64,000 bases of DNA, taken from Bin80 sp965220935 (GTDB lineage Bacteria > Bacteroidota > Rhodothermia > Rhodothermales > Bin80). The stretch's first letter is position 1. The number at the start of each line of letters is the position of its first letter. The stretch spans positions 3,224,001-3,288,000 of the forward strand of contig OZ244857.1 in NCBI GenBank assembly GCA_965220935.1. The letters run 5' to 3'. A model generated the notes under the pieces. The model had not been told where the DNA came from. It ran no database searches and saw only the letters and a list, made by a program, of their open reading frames with translations. Positions 47,423 through 57,250 of this stretch are shown one piece after another. The position numbers and the translations under genes were made by a program.

Positions 47423-48508
47423 TCAATGGCGATCAATCTGACCTGAAAGACGAACTTCACTGGCTGGCATGATGGGTAGTGACTGCTCTTCTGCCAATCG
47501 ACGAACTAACATTAATACATCCTGTTGAGTGCTCATGAATTCAGCAAAATCCGTAGAGATCGTAAACGCCTGAACCAACACCCCTATCCCACTAGTATCA
47601 AGCTTCGTCAAACGAACCATAGTCTGATCGGTGTGAAGATCATCTCGCTGTGCAAGTGAATCGCTAACTGAAGTCAAAAATTGATCTAACTGCGAAACCG
47701 TTGCATCATGTGTCAGTGTAACCTCAAAACGTATTCGTCGAGACTCACGCTTCGACAGATTACAAATTTCAGATGTCGTAAATGTCTGATTGGGAAGGAT
47801 TGATACAGTCTGATCAAACTGTCGAATATGCGTACTTCGAATTCCAACCTCTTCAATTGATCCCTCAATGCCATTGATTCGGACAACATCTCCGATCTGA
47901 AATGGCCGCTCACTGAAAATGAGAATTGATCCAAAAATATTCGCTAATGTATCCTTTGCTGCAAATGCGACGGCTAAACCACCAATGCTCAAACTCGCAA
48001 TCAAACCCGTCGCTGAATAATCAAACTGATCCATAATTGCCGCAATGATCACCAACGCAACTAATAACTTGGCCGTATTACTGATCGGATTGACGAGTTG
48101 ATCGTCTAGGCGGGTTTCTGTTTTTAATGCGGCGCGCGCTGCAATCGCTGCGAACACATCCACTAAATGAAACCCACAGTAGCCGACCACAACAATAAGT
48201 AGGGTCATCCCTATCCTGCTGACCCATAAATGAATGTCTACAGGTTCCTGAGGGAGATTGATGAGACCAATTGCCACATTCCAAAGGATCGCATTGATCA
48301 GCAAACTGAGCGGCTTGGTAAGCAGCTGGTTAACATCATTGACTAGATTCTGATCTTTGTGTCTCTTAAACCGGTTCACAACTCGGTTCAGAACCCTGCG
48401 AACAAAGAGTTGAGCTATAAGACCAATCAGAATGAGGCCACCAGCAATGAGCAGTTGGCCAATGGCAACCCCCCATAAAATTTCCTCTGACAAAAAAGAA
48501 AGATCCAT
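47423..48508 (-). CDS. MscS-family mechanosensitive channel
   Basis: 361 residues: four to five N-terminal membrane helices, then the pore-lining TM3 (ASLSIGGLAVAFAAKDTLAN). The MscS beta domain follows (IFSERPFQIGDVVRINGIEG, VEEVGIRSTHIR-like, LPNQTF) and then a C-terminal alpha/beta domain. It should release solutes when the membrane is stretched by osmotic downshock. It is followed on the same strand by the symporter pair, but the 51-bp gap leaves co-transcription open. Confidence 0.92.
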   Translation of the reverse strand: MDLSFLSEEILWGVAIGQLLIAGGLILIGLIAQLFVRRVLNRVVNRFKRHKDQNLVNDVNQLLTKPLSLLINAILWNVAIGLINLPQEPVDIHLWVSRIGMTLLIVVVGYCGFHLVDVFAAIAARAALKTETRLDDQLVNPISNTAKLLVALVIIAAIMDQFDYSATGLIASLSIGGLAVAFAAKDTLANIFGSILIFSERPFQIGDVVRINGIEGSIEEVGIRSTHIRQFDQTVSILPNQTFTTSEICNLSKRESRRIRFEVTLTHDATVSQLDQFLTSVSDSLAQRDDLHTDQTMVRLTKLDTSGIGVLVQAFTISTDFAEFMSTQQDVLMLVRRLAEEQSLPIMPASEVRLSGQIDRH

Positions 48509-48519
48509 CTATGTTATTT

Positions 48520-49197
48520 TCATGTTGTTTGATGTGAAGGTAAAATATGAGCACTCTTGCGGAGCAATCCAGCACTATCTGGCCCACAATTTAATATTAA
48601 ATCAAGGACCGTCATTCCAGAAACAAATCCACTAAATGCCTGATGATAACTTGGATGAGAAAAATGCAACCGATGAGAAGAGTTTTCTTCTGGTATCCCG
48701 GCAGGTGCCAACAACTGCGCTCCTGGATAACAATCAAGAACATCGTTCATGCGAGTAGGCGCCCCCTCAATCTCTGTTGCAGCTGCCAACACAAATGAAG
48801 CCCCCAACCACTGCTGGACTAACCGACTGGTCGCCATATTTAAATCTCCAAGACAGGTCCACTCTCTATGATACAGCGCTTGGATTGAATCGCTGTAATG
48901 ATCAAAATACGCAGATTGACTGTAATTAAACAAGATCGCTTTCCAGTGACGTTTTCGCCACCCTGGAATTGGACGAATTCTGGTTCGAAATTGTGGCTGA
49001 CCATGCTGACCTCCCTTTAATGGGACAGTGACCCATTGCCAACCGTCAGGGTTCCTAATACGCATCCGATTCTGTAATGATTGACGACTATACTGAAATG
49101 TGTCTGCTAACACAACAATATCCGCCTGCTGCATCAATGCCACAGATGCCAATTCTGGCCAATACTCAGACGGACGAATTACAATCTTAGTCGCCAT
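48520..49197 (-). CDS. WbqC-family protein
   Basis: About 225 residues. I use ATG 49197 (MATKIVIRPSEYWPELA); a TTG three codons upstream is possible. Family features are IRPSEYWPELASVALMQQADIV (overlapping motif), DTFQYSRQSLQNRMRI, GWQWVTVPLKGG, and the downstream HWKAILFNYSQSAYFD. WbqC proteins are often linked to surface polysaccharide loci, but their activity is uncertain. It lies 11 bp upstream of the MscS gene on the same strand. Confidence 0.88.
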   Translation of the reverse strand: MATKIVIRPSEYWPELASVALMQQADIVVLADTFQYSRQSLQNRMRIRNPDGWQWVTVPLKGGQHGQPQFRTRIRPIPGWRKRHWKAILFNYSQSAYFDHYSDSIQALYHREWTCLGDLNMATSRLVQQWLGASFVLAAATEIEGAPTRMNDVLDCYPGAQLLAPAGIPEENSSHRLHFSHPSYHQAFSGFVSGMTVLDLILNCGPDSAGLLRKSAHILPSHQTT

Positions 49198-49261
49198 AAA
49201 CACCAATAAATTTGGTTAAATCATCTATTTTGTACGATATTTGTCAATACTCCTATAAATC

Positions 49262-50161
49262 ATGCCCATCCCCCCACCGTGGAAATCAGATGCATTGCTG
49301 GGTGTCGTCGCTCCAGCCAGCGCCCCCCGCAATTCCGATGATCTGAAACAAGGCCTACATGCATTAGTCAAGGATGGATACAAGCTTCACTGGAATTCAG
49401 ACCACCTGACCCAGCAACATTATCTCAGTGGCTCTGATCGTCAGAGAGCTACTCAATATAACCAAGCCGCCGTTTATTCTCAGCATTTAATTGCGACTCG
49501 AGGTGGATACGGTTGTCTACGAATCCTTGATCAAATTGATTACGACGCGGCGACGGCCAAACCTGGAATCCTGATCGGATTCAGTGACATCACTGCACTT
49601 CAATTTGCACTGTACACGCATGCGGGGTGGAGGGGAATTTCTGGAGCATTGGTCGTTGAATGGAATCATATTACAACCGATATGAAGACTAACATTCAGA
49701 AAATGCTTAAAGGAGGTATTCCTGAACCGATCAAAGACTTAAATACTGAGCGCAGCGGAACTTGCACTGGCACGCTGATTGGAGGAAATCTATCAACGAT
49801 CGTCAGAATGATTGGATCCAAATATCTACCCTGTCTTGATGGAAAGCTCCTATTCATTGAAGATGTCAATGAACCCCCATACCGCATTGATGCTCTCTTC
49901 ACTCAGATGAAGCATGCAAAAATTATCGATCAATTAGGCGGACTCATTGTGGGTGGATTTACAGACCAATCAGCCGTCAATGATCCGCAGCAACGCGAAA
50001 CCGTTCGTCGGTGCGTATCCGATTACTCATGGCCTGTGGTCACTGATCTTGACTATGGACATTTTTTGCCTCGCTGTGTTTTGCCGATTGGCGTGACAGC
50101 GACATTGACAGCGGATTCCACCTGCGGAATTCTTGAAGTCAATGAACCTCTGACACAATGA
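49262..50161 (+). CDS. LD-carboxypeptidase (peptidase family S66)
   Basis: 299 residues, normal for the family. S66 enzymes remove the terminal D-alanine from murein tetrapeptides during recycling, or inactivate microcin C (MccF). The catalytic serine is in the ILIGFSDITALQ nucleophile elbow, the Glu in LLFIEDVNEPPYRID and the His in DYGHFLPRCVLPIG. TRGGYGCLRILDQID is also typical. It is the first gene of a plus-strand run towards purN (47-bp gap). Confidence 0.92.
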   Translation: MPIPPPWKSDALLGVVAPASAPRNSDDLKQGLHALVKDGYKLHWNSDHLTQQHYLSGSDRQRATQYNQAAVYSQHLIATRGGYGCLRILDQIDYDAATAKPGILIGFSDITALQFALYTHAGWRGISGALVVEWNHITTDMKTNIQKMLKGGIPEPIKDLNTERSGTCTGTLIGGNLSTIVRMIGSKYLPCLDGKLLFIEDVNEPPYRIDALFTQMKHAKIIDQLGGLIVGGFTDQSAVNDPQQRETVRRCVSDYSWPVVTDLDYGHFLPRCVLPIGVTATLTADSTCGILEVNEPLTQ

Positions 50162-50208
50162 CTGCTCACTCCAATGAACCATTTCGCTGCTCATACATTT
50201 GAAACGAG

Positions 50209-50823
50209 ATGAGCCTACGCGTCGCTGTTTTTGCCTCAGGAGGAGGATCCAATTTTGAAGCACTCGTCACCTATGCCCAATTCTATACAATTCAACTATT
50301 AATCTCCAATCGCTCAAATATTGGGGCACTTGAACGGGCAAAGCGTCTTGAAATCCCCGCACATGTGATTAACCCCGCTACCTACAGTACCCAAGACCTC
50401 TATATTGATCGAATTCTTCAACTACTCAAAGAACAGCAGATTGACCTCATTGCACTGGCAGGGTATCTATCAAAAATCCCTTCACGATTGATAGCTGACT
50501 TTTCAGGATTAATCCTTAATATTCACCCGTCACTATTACCACGTTTCGGTGGAAAAGGATTTTACGGCATACATGTCCATCGTGCCGTCATTGAAGCAAG
50601 AGAAGCTATCAGTGGTGTAACAGTTCATCTTGTGGATAAAGACTATGATACTGGGGCAATTCTGCTTCAGGAAACCGTCCCTGTCCTTGAAGATGATACC
50701 CCTGAGTCATTATCTCAAAGAATTCTCAAGATTGAGCATGAAATTTATCCAAAATCTCTTAACTTAATTGCACAGAAAAGAGTTAAATTTGATCATGGAA
50801 GCGTCACGATACTACCCGATTAA
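50209..50823 (+). CDS. purN: Phosphoribosylglycinamide formyltransferase PurN
   Basis: 204 residues. It transfers the formyl group of 10-formyl-THF to GAR in step three of purine synthesis. Visible motifs: phosphate loop VFASGGGSNFEAL, ISNRSNIGALERAK, LAGYLSKIP, the catalytic Asn and His in LNIHPSLLPRFGG, and the catalytic Asp in HLVDKDYDTGAI. The stop is three bases before purH, so the two are one transcription unit. Confidence 0.96.
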   Translation: MSLRVAVFASGGGSNFEALVTYAQFYTIQLLISNRSNIGALERAKRLEIPAHVINPATYSTQDLYIDRILQLLKEQQIDLIALAGYLSKIPSRLIADFSGLILNIHPSLLPRFGGKGFYGIHVHRAVIEAREAISGVTVHLVDKDYDTGAILLQETVPVLEDDTPESLSQRILKIEHEIYPKSLNLIAQKRVKFDHGSVTILPD

Positions 50824-50826
50824 CAT

Positions 50827-52395
50827 ATGACCATCGCGCCACTCAACATTCCTGTACCAGATCTGGTAAAGCCTCGACGATCTTTGCTGTCGGTTTTTGA
50901 TAAGGAAGGGCTTATCCCCTTTGCTCAAAAACTTCAAGCTTACGATATTGAGATTGTATCCTCTGGTGGAACCGCCAGACATTTGCGTGATGCAGGATTG
51001 GAGGTCACAGATGTGTCTGAGGTCACTAAAAATCCTTCTATTCTTGGCGGTCGTGTGAAGACGCTTCATCCTGCCATTCATGGGGGAATTCTTGCTCGGC
51101 GCGGGGTAGAATCCGACTCAAGCGATCTGGCCGCGCATGGAATTAGCCCCTTTGACCTAGTCGTTGTCAATTTATACCCCTTTCACGAAGCTGTGAATCA
51201 CCCAGATGTGAATGATAGCCTTGCAGCAGAGAATATTGATATCGGAGGTCCTGCAATGATCAGGGCCGGAGCAAAAAATTTTGCATTTGTGACGGTTGTC
51301 TCCTCCCCAGATGAATATCCAATGATCCTGCAAAACCTCCAAGATAATGATGGACATCTCCCTCTTTATGTTAGACGCCAACTGGCTTTCAACGCGTTCA
51401 AGAAGACGGCCGCCTATGATCATTCCATAGCAACGTACCTTAGCTCAGAGACTAGCGATCCTTTACCCAAAGAAATTCACCTTAATGCTCCTCGCAATTA
51501 TGCTCTGCGCTACGGTGAGAACCCACATCAAACTGCCGCCTTGTATGGCAATCCAGAGGCATTCTATACAAAACTTCATGGAAAAGATCTTTCCTACAAT
51601 AATCTGATAGACCTTGAGGCGGCTGTTGAATTGATGAATGACTTTTCTGATGCCACACCAACCGTCGCGATCCTTAAGCACACCAATCCTTGCGGCGTTT
51701 CCAGTGCTCAGTCCCTCTTGACGGCCTGGCACCAAGCCTTTGAGACTGATACACAATCTCCATTTGGTGGAATTACCGTGATGAATCAATCATGCACCCT
51801 TGAATTAGCAAAGGCCATAGATGCTATATTCATGGAATTGATCATCGCACCATGCTTTGAGTCAGATGCATTAGAATTTCTTAAATTGAAAAAAAATCGT
51901 AGATTGATTCAATTCAAACCATATACCCGCAGCTCTCATAAGATTCGTAATGTACTTGGTGGACTTCTCTATCAAAGCTCGGATACACCAACTGATGATG
52001 ATCCAATGACAATTGTCACAGTCCGTCAACCGACTGAATCTGAACTCAGTGATCTGTTATTTGCTTGGCGTATCGCCAAACATGTTAAAAGTAATGCGAT
52101 CGTGTATGCTAAAAATCAACAGACACTCGGAATTGGAGCAGGCCAAATGAGCCGAGTTGATGCCTCCGAAATTGCAGTCTCCAAAGGAAAGAAATCAGGA
52201 CTGAATTTTGAAGGATGTGTCGTGGCATCTGATGCCTTTTTTCCATTTCCAGATGGCTTGATTGCCGCCGCTGATAGCGGCGCAGTCGCTGCAGTTCAAC
52301 CTGGAGGTTCAATCCGTGACAAAGAAGTGATCTCTGCCGCCGATGAGAGAGACATGGCAATGGTATTTACCCGCAGGCGGCATTTTAGGCACTAA
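50827..52395 (+). CDS. purH: Bifunctional AICAR formyltransferase / IMP cyclohydrolase PurH
   Basis: 522 residues, standard length, performing the last two steps of IMP synthesis. The N-terminal MGS-like cyclohydrolase domain has LLSVFDKEGLIPFA, ISSGGTARHL-type (VSSGGTARHLRDAG) and KTLHPAIHGGILARR. The C-terminal transformylase has NYALRYGENPHQTA, the catalytic Lys-His in AILKHTNPCGVSS, QSPFGGI and SDAFFPFPDGL. It directly follows purN and precedes mreB with a 36-bp gap. Confidence 0.97.
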   Translation: MTIAPLNIPVPDLVKPRRSLLSVFDKEGLIPFAQKLQAYDIEIVSSGGTARHLRDAGLEVTDVSEVTKNPSILGGRVKTLHPAIHGGILARRGVESDSSDLAAHGISPFDLVVVNLYPFHEAVNHPDVNDSLAAENIDIGGPAMIRAGAKNFAFVTVVSSPDEYPMILQNLQDNDGHLPLYVRRQLAFNAFKKTAAYDHSIATYLSSETSDPLPKEIHLNAPRNYALRYGENPHQTAALYGNPEAFYTKLHGKDLSYNNLIDLEAAVELMNDFSDATPTVAILKHTNPCGVSSAQSLLTAWHQAFETDTQSPFGGITVMNQSCTLELAKAIDAIFMELIIAPCFESDALEFLKLKKNRRLIQFKPYTRSSHKIRNVLGGLLYQSSDTPTDDDPMTIVTVRQPTESELSDLLFAWRIAKHVKSNAIVYAKNQQTLGIGAGQMSRVDASEIAVSKGKKSGLNFEGCVVASDAFFPFPDGLIAAADSGAVAAVQPGGSIRDKEVISAADERDMAMVFTRRRHFRH

Positions 52396-52431
52396 TTCTT
52401 ACTCTTGCATCCAAATTGTCCGAAATAGGCT

Positions 52432-53442
52432 ATGTTTTTTCGAAGTTTTAATACTGATGTTGCCGTTGACCTAGGGACAGCCAATACCCTAGTTTACATC
52501 AAAGGTGAAGGGATCGTTCTTAACGAGGCAAGTATCGTTGCCATCGATCGGAAAACTGATAAAGTGATCGAGATTGGTAATAGTGCATTAACCATGCATG
52601 AGAGGACCCATAAAAATATTCAAACGGTGCGCCCCTTGAAAGACGGTGTGATTGCAGATTTCCAATTAGCCGAGCAGTTGATCCGTGGGCTGATCAAAAA
52701 AATCCAGACTGGATGGATCCACACCATTCGTCAGATGGTGATCTGCATTCCCAGTGGGATCACAGAAGTTGAAAAGCGTGCGGTCCGTGACAGCGCACAG
52801 CACGCTGGTGCTCGTAAAGTTCATCTGATCGCCGAACCCATGGCTGCAGCGATCGGCATCGGGCTTAATGTAAGTGAACCCGCTGGGAATATGATCGTGG
52901 ATATTGGGGGCGGAACCACAGAGATTGCGGTGATTGCGCTCAATGGTATCGTTGTTGATCAATCTGTAAGAATCGCCGGAAATGCTATTGACGCCGCCAT
53001 CTTGGCCTACACCAAACATTTTCATAATTTTGTCATTGGCCATCGGACAGCTGAAAGACTTAAGGTGGAGATTGGAAGCGCGGCCGCCATGGATCAAGAA
53101 ATTGAACTTCATGTCAAGGGACAGGACTCAAGTAGTGGTATGCCAAAAGTCCTTGCTCTGAATTCTGAGGAAGTACGCCGTGCAATTTCGCAGGTCGTTG
53201 GAAATATTTCATTGGCGGTTAGTGCTTGCCTAGAGCAGACACCTCCTGAGCTCGGATCGGATATTCTTGAGCGAGGTATTATGGTGACTGGCGGTGGAGC
53301 TCTCATGCACGGTATTGATACCACCATTCGCAACAGGGTCGCCGTTCCTGTGTATATTGCAGATGACCCTCTGACGGCTGTTGTACGAGGAACGGGTAAA
53401 ATTCTTGAAAATGTATCAGCGTATTCAGATATTCTGACTTAG
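52432..53442 (+). CDS. mreB: Rod shape-determining protein MreB
   Basis: 336 residues, actin-like filament ATPase that guides lateral wall synthesis under the inner membrane. Motifs: phosphate-1 DLGTANTLVYIKGEGIVLNE, MICIPSGITEVEKRAV, phosphate-2 IVDIGGGTTEIAVIALNG, and adenosine motif MVTGGGALMHGID. It is followed by mreC and dacB, the usual cell-wall setting; placement after purNH is common in this phylum. Confidence 0.97.
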   Translation: MFFRSFNTDVAVDLGTANTLVYIKGEGIVLNEASIVAIDRKTDKVIEIGNSALTMHERTHKNIQTVRPLKDGVIADFQLAEQLIRGLIKKIQTGWIHTIRQMVICIPSGITEVEKRAVRDSAQHAGARKVHLIAEPMAAAIGIGLNVSEPAGNMIVDIGGGTTEIAVIALNGIVVDQSVRIAGNAIDAAILAYTKHFHNFVIGHRTAERLKVEIGSAAAMDQEIELHVKGQDSSSGMPKVLALNSEEVRRAISQVVGNISLAVSACLEQTPPELGSDILERGIMVTGGGALMHGIDTTIRNRVAVPVYIADDPLTAVVRGTGKILENVSAYSDILT

Positions 53443-53483
53443 CAAGGCATTCGTCTTCTATTCCAGATATCTACATTGCACGA

Positions 53484-54311
53484 ATGTTTGAATTTTTTTA
53501 CCGCCTTCGTCCTTACATCCTCTTATTCTCGTTACTCACCGTATCCGTCTTAGTCATGGTCAATGCGAATCGTCCTCTAATGTGGGGCATTCGCGCAGAA
53601 ATTCTCCGATTCGTTGGATCTGTAGAGTATCGGTTGAGTTGGACTTCAGAGATTCTCTTAGCGCTTCGCGAGAACCAAGAATTACGCAGTTCCAATCTAC
53701 AACTAACTAGCGAACTCGCCCGTCTTCGCATTGCTGAACTTGAAAACAGTGAACTTCGACAGGCACTCGGCTGGCAAAATGCTCAGACACTTGAAACTGT
53801 CCCAGCCCGCATCATTGCCCGTGAACCCTTTGGTGCGACCAACTTCTTGACTCTGAATGTAGGCCGTAACCAGGGCGTTGAAATTGATATGGCCGTCGTG
53901 AATCACCTTGGAATCATTGGCCGAACCGTCCATGTGAGCTCAAACTACAGCGAAGTCATGCCCTATCTCCACTCACAATTTCATGTTCCAGTCATGATTG
54001 ACTCCCTTCAATCAGTTGGGATTGTTTCGGGAAAAGACAGTACTCCTGATTCGCTTGTGCTTCATAATGTAGTCAGAACCGAAAATGTCAAGATGGGGCA
54101 GCGTGTGATCACTCATGAAGCCAGTGAGATCTTCCCACCCAACATTCCAGTTGGAACAGTTGGAGGAATTCAAATCCCATCTGGAAATAATTTTTTGACG
54201 ATTAAACTTATTCCAGCAGTCCCACTGCAAACCACTCATTTTGCATTTGTCATCTTGAACCAACAACCCCCACCCTTGGAGCATAATTCCTCCAACCCCC
54301 TCCTCAATTAA
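53484..54311 (+). CDS. mreC: Rod shape-determining protein MreC
   Basis: 275 residues: one N-terminal membrane helix (YILLFSLLTVSVLVMV), a coiled coil (about 60-95, LRENQELRSSNLQLTSELAR), and the two-lobed periplasmic beta domain with ARIIAREPFGATNFLTLNVG and NRNQGVEIDMAVVN-type motifs. It scaffolds MreB and the elongation synthases. mreD is not next; dacB follows after 9 bp. Confidence 0.93.
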   Translation: MFEFFYRLRPYILLFSLLTVSVLVMVNANRPLMWGIRAEILRFVGSVEYRLSWTSEILLALRENQELRSSNLQLTSELARLRIAELENSELRQALGWQNAQTLETVPARIIAREPFGATNFLTLNVGRNQGVEIDMAVVNHLGIIGRTVHVSSNYSEVMPYLHSQFHVPVMIDSLQSVGIVSGKDSTPDSLVLHNVVRTENVKMGQRVITHEASEIFPPNIPVGTVGGIQIPSGNNFLTIKLIPAVPLQTTHFAFVILNQQPPPLEHNSSNPLLN

Positions 54312-54320
54312 TCATCTTGA

Positions 54321-55775
54321 ATGCGCATTCTGACCGCCGTTTTACTCATCTGTTTCTACAATCCGTTGAGTCAGGCCCAAAGTCCACTGGACTCAATCCT
54401 TGATGCCCGCCCCGATGCATGGTGGGGCGCCATGGTGACGAATCTTGAATCGGGAGACACACTCTACATGCGTAATGCAGAACTTCACTTCATGCCGGCT
54501 TCTGTGACAAAACTGTACACCACCTCGGCCGTTCTTGACCAACTGGGCGCTGACTATAGGTATGTGACACGACTCTATGCTGATGGATCTCAAAATGGAA
54601 CAATTTTTGACGGTAACCTCATTATCAAAGGGGCAGGCGATCCATCTACAGGAGCTCCCGGCTCCCAATGGATGAACCTGTTCAATGCCTTCGCTGACTC
54701 TCTCGCTGCTGAAGGCATTCATGAAATTCGTGGTGACATTATCGGGGATGATAATGTTTTTGATGATAGACCGCTTGGATCAGACTGGAGCTGGGAGGAT
54801 CTCACTTTTGGATATGCGCCCCAGATCAGTGGCCTAACATTTCATGATGCTATTGTGGATGTTCACGCTTTCCCTACGCGCGTGGGACAAGCCGCTCGAC
54901 TTTCAATCACGCCACAGATTTCTGATTATTTGACAATTGACAATCAAACCCTTACTGTCGCTTCTGGGCAACCGCTCGTAGAAGGACATGCTCGCATTCT
55001 TGAATCAAATCAGATCACGGTTTCCAGTGTGGTTCCCCTTGGACGTTCTGACCCTGAGGCATTGACCGTTCACAACCCAACTCTCTATTTTTTATATGCC
55101 TTGAATACGATTCTAACATCCAGAGATATTCGCCTTGATGGCCGACTGATTGACATTGATGATTTACCAATTGATTATTCATATTCAACTGATCAATTGA
55201 TTGCAAGCCATAGTTCTGCTCCGATGTCAGATCTCGTTGCTACGATTAATAAAGACAGTCACAACCTATATGCCGAACATTTATTAAAAACTCTAGGATA
55301 TGAGCGCCCAGATTTGGATGAGGATGATGAATTAGGATCGGCTTCTATGGGAATTGCAGCTTCCATGAGAACATTTGCTCAAGCGCAAATTGACACCGAT
55401 CAAATTCAACTCGTTGATGGATCTGGCCTTTCACGAAAAAACTTAGTCACTCCAGCAATGACCATCCAACTGCTCCATTATATGGCATCTCATGCCGACC
55501 CTGATGTCAGAGATGTGTTTTTATCCTCTTTGGCTGTCGGTGGACAGGATGGTACACTTGAGTACCAGTTCATTGCTAATTCTCCTGCATATGGAAGAGT
55601 TCGAGCGAAAACTGGAACCTTGGGTAACGTCAGTTCTCTTGCTGGCTACATTGCACGAGATGATGGCATTCAACTTGCGTTTGTAATTTTCTGCAATCAT
55701 TTCAAAGGACGACATGCAACGATTCGTTCAATTCAGGAATCACTTGTCAATACGCTGGTCACGTATCCTCTTTAG
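54321..55775 (+). CDS. dacB: D-alanyl-D-alanine carboxypeptidase/endopeptidase (PBP4, S13)
   Basis: 484 residues with a signal peptide (ILTAVLLICFYNPLSQAQ). The three penicillin-binding motifs are present: SVTK (Ser61, Lys64), SHN in TINKDSHNLYAEHLLKTL, and KTG in VRAKTGTLGNVSSLAGY. The insert between the first two motifs is typical of PBP4. It trims and cleaves peptidoglycan cross-links in the periplasm and ends the plus-strand run. Confidence 0.95.
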   Translation: MRILTAVLLICFYNPLSQAQSPLDSILDARPDAWWGAMVTNLESGDTLYMRNAELHFMPASVTKLYTTSAVLDQLGADYRYVTRLYADGSQNGTIFDGNLIIKGAGDPSTGAPGSQWMNLFNAFADSLAAEGIHEIRGDIIGDDNVFDDRPLGSDWSWEDLTFGYAPQISGLTFHDAIVDVHAFPTRVGQAARLSITPQISDYLTIDNQTLTVASGQPLVEGHARILESNQITVSSVVPLGRSDPEALTVHNPTLYFLYALNTILTSRDIRLDGRLIDIDDLPIDYSYSTDQLIASHSSAPMSDLVATINKDSHNLYAEHLLKTLGYERPDLDEDDELGSASMGIAASMRTFAQAQIDTDQIQLVDGSGLSRKNLVTPAMTIQLLHYMASHADPDVRDVFLSSLAVGGQDGTLEYQFIANSPAYGRVRAKTGTLGNVSSLAGYIARDDGIQLAFVIFCNHFKGRHATIRSIQESLVNTLVTYPL

Positions 55776-55787
55776 AAAAAAGGCCGC

Positions 55788-55973
55788 GTGATCATGCCAC
55801 CAAATCTCAGACGCATCCACAATAAATTAGACGATGTAGTGGATAGATTCTATTATGATAAGAAATTCAGTTCAGAGGGGCAATGGATTGAACATCTCTT
55901 TATGCTGTATGAAAAGATGGACATTCCTCTATTGAGCAAGGGGGGCATAAGCAATTACACATCAAGAACTTGA
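55788..55973 (+). pseudogene. C-terminal remnant of an MmeI-like (type IIL) methyltransferase
   Basis: 61 codons reading MPPNLRRIHNKLDDVVDRFY, then FSSEGQWIEHLFMLYEKM. This resembles the tail of MmeI/DUF-type DNA methyltransferases (PPxLRxAHxxLDxxVDxxY ... LFxLYxxL). Nothing of the catalytic parts is nearby, so it is an orphan fragment. The match is by memory of the family tail and needs a profile search. Confidence 0.5.
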
Positions 55974-56168
55974 CTCTAATTTGTTGATATCTGACCTATC
56001 TTTGAGCCTGGTACCAAATACTTGGATATTCTACTTCCCCACACAAAACTATCTCTCATCATAAGCGACCTACCCCTCGACTGGAGCAGTGCGCATTTAA
56101 TAAACGACCGATGTTCACTCTTGAATCGATACGTCTTGTTAGTAGGAATGAGAATGTGTGTCGGCCAC

Positions 56169-56789
56169 TCAGACTAAATATGTCATTGATGTATATTCTT
56201 CTTGAGGTGTGAATTCTTCGGAACTCTCTGAATGACCTGACGATTGTTGCGAATGCAACCTTTGAAGAAATTTTTTCTGAAAAAGAAGAATCCCTATGAC
56301 TCCACCCACGATCCCTATGTCCGCAACATTGAAGATAGGGAAAAACGAAAAGTAACTGTCTCCAATAATCGGGATGGCTGCGGGAATTCGACCATACCAA
56401 ATATCAAAATGGATAAAATCAACAACTCGACCCTGAAAAAATGGCGCATAATCAAAGATGATCCCGTAGAAAAGTCGATCAATTATATTGCCAATAGCCC
56501 CACCAAGTATACACGCTAAGCTGGCCGTGTAAGGAAGATAACCATCCATAACACGAATCATATAGACCGTGATCAATCCAGCGGCAATGATGGAGAATCC
56601 CGTGATCAATCCTGGAGGTCCAAAGTTGATCCCAAAGGCCATTCCTGGATTTTCAGTATGCGTAAACTTGAGCCAATCGGCAACTAGATTGATCGCTCCA
56701 AGGTGCCCCTGATCCATATTGAGGCGAACGATCACCTTACTCGCCTGATCCAAAACTAATACTCCAGCTGCAATCCACAACAGTCGCAT
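56169..56789 (-). CDS. lspA: Signal peptidase II (lipoprotein signal peptidase)
   Basis: I use ATG 56789 (MRLLWIAAGVLVLDQASK), which avoids overlap with the dksA-like gene; the frame is open 22 codons further up. The 206-residue protein has four membrane helices and the aspartyl dyad: GNIIDRL ... GRVVDFIHFD and FPIFNVADIGI. It removes signal peptides from lipoproteins such as the two predicted here (11061 and the AssT-like gene). A roughly 40-residue charged tail is longer than usual. It ends the minus-strand run. Confidence 0.93.
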   Translation of the reverse strand: MRLLWIAAGVLVLDQASKVIVRLNMDQGHLGAINLVADWLKFTHTENPGMAFGINFGPPGLITGFSIIAAGLITVYMIRVMDGYLPYTASLACILGGAIGNIIDRLFYGIIFDYAPFFQGRVVDFIHFDIWYGRIPAAIPIIGDSYFSFFPIFNVADIGIVGGVIGILLFQKKFLQRLHSQQSSGHSESSEEFTPQEEYTSMTYLV

Positions 56790-56796
56790 CGGCGAA

Positions 56797-57222
56797 TCAG
56801 CGCTTCTGCTTAAGTTTTGCCTCAATTGAGATTTCGGTGTGAGGAACCGCCTCAAGACGCTCCCTAGAAATTGGGTTTCCCGTCACTTTGCAAACCCCAT
56901 AAGTACGATTATCAATCCGCTCAAGGGCTCTCTCAAGATACCCGATATATTTTTGCTGACGCGCGAGCATCAAATATAACTTTTCTCGCTCCATTGCATC
57001 AGTTCCAGCATCCGCCATATGGAAACTATACGCCGAGTCGCTCTCCGACCTGTCGCGTGAGTCCTTGATCTGAGCCTGCATTTTTCGTACATCTTCAAGG
57101 GCATGATGACGCTTATCAAGGATGAGCGAGCGAAAATGCTCAAGTACATCGTCATCAAATGGAGTGGTGCCACCTTCTTCAGATGGCGCAACTGCAGATT
57201 CAATCGTCTTGGGATGTGTCAT
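56797..57222 (-). CDS. TraR/DksA-family protein with a single zinc-site cysteine
   Basis: 141 residues: an acidic N-terminus, a coiled-coil hairpin (about 35-100, LDKRHHALEDVRKMQAQIKDS) and a C-terminal finger remnant YGVCKVTGNPISRERLEAVP. Only one Cys remains and the second CxxC is replaced by HTEISIEAK. This is the common Bacteroidota form, so it is not necessarily inactive. DksA proteins bind RNA polymerase in the secondary channel. It lies between ileS and lspA. Confidence 0.88.
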   Translation of the reverse strand: MTHPKTIESAVAPSEEGGTTPFDDDVLEHFRSLILDKRHHALEDVRKMQAQIKDSRDRSESDSAYSFHMADAGTDAMEREKLYLMLARQQKYIGYLERALERIDNRTYGVCKVTGNPISRERLEAVPHTEISIEAKLKQKR

Positions 57223-57250
57223 ACTCTCATTATTCTACATTCAGTGAAAC

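Noticed and set aside
56059..56400. 113-codon minus-strand frame
   Set aside because: Out-of-frame shadow overlapping the 3' end of lspA.
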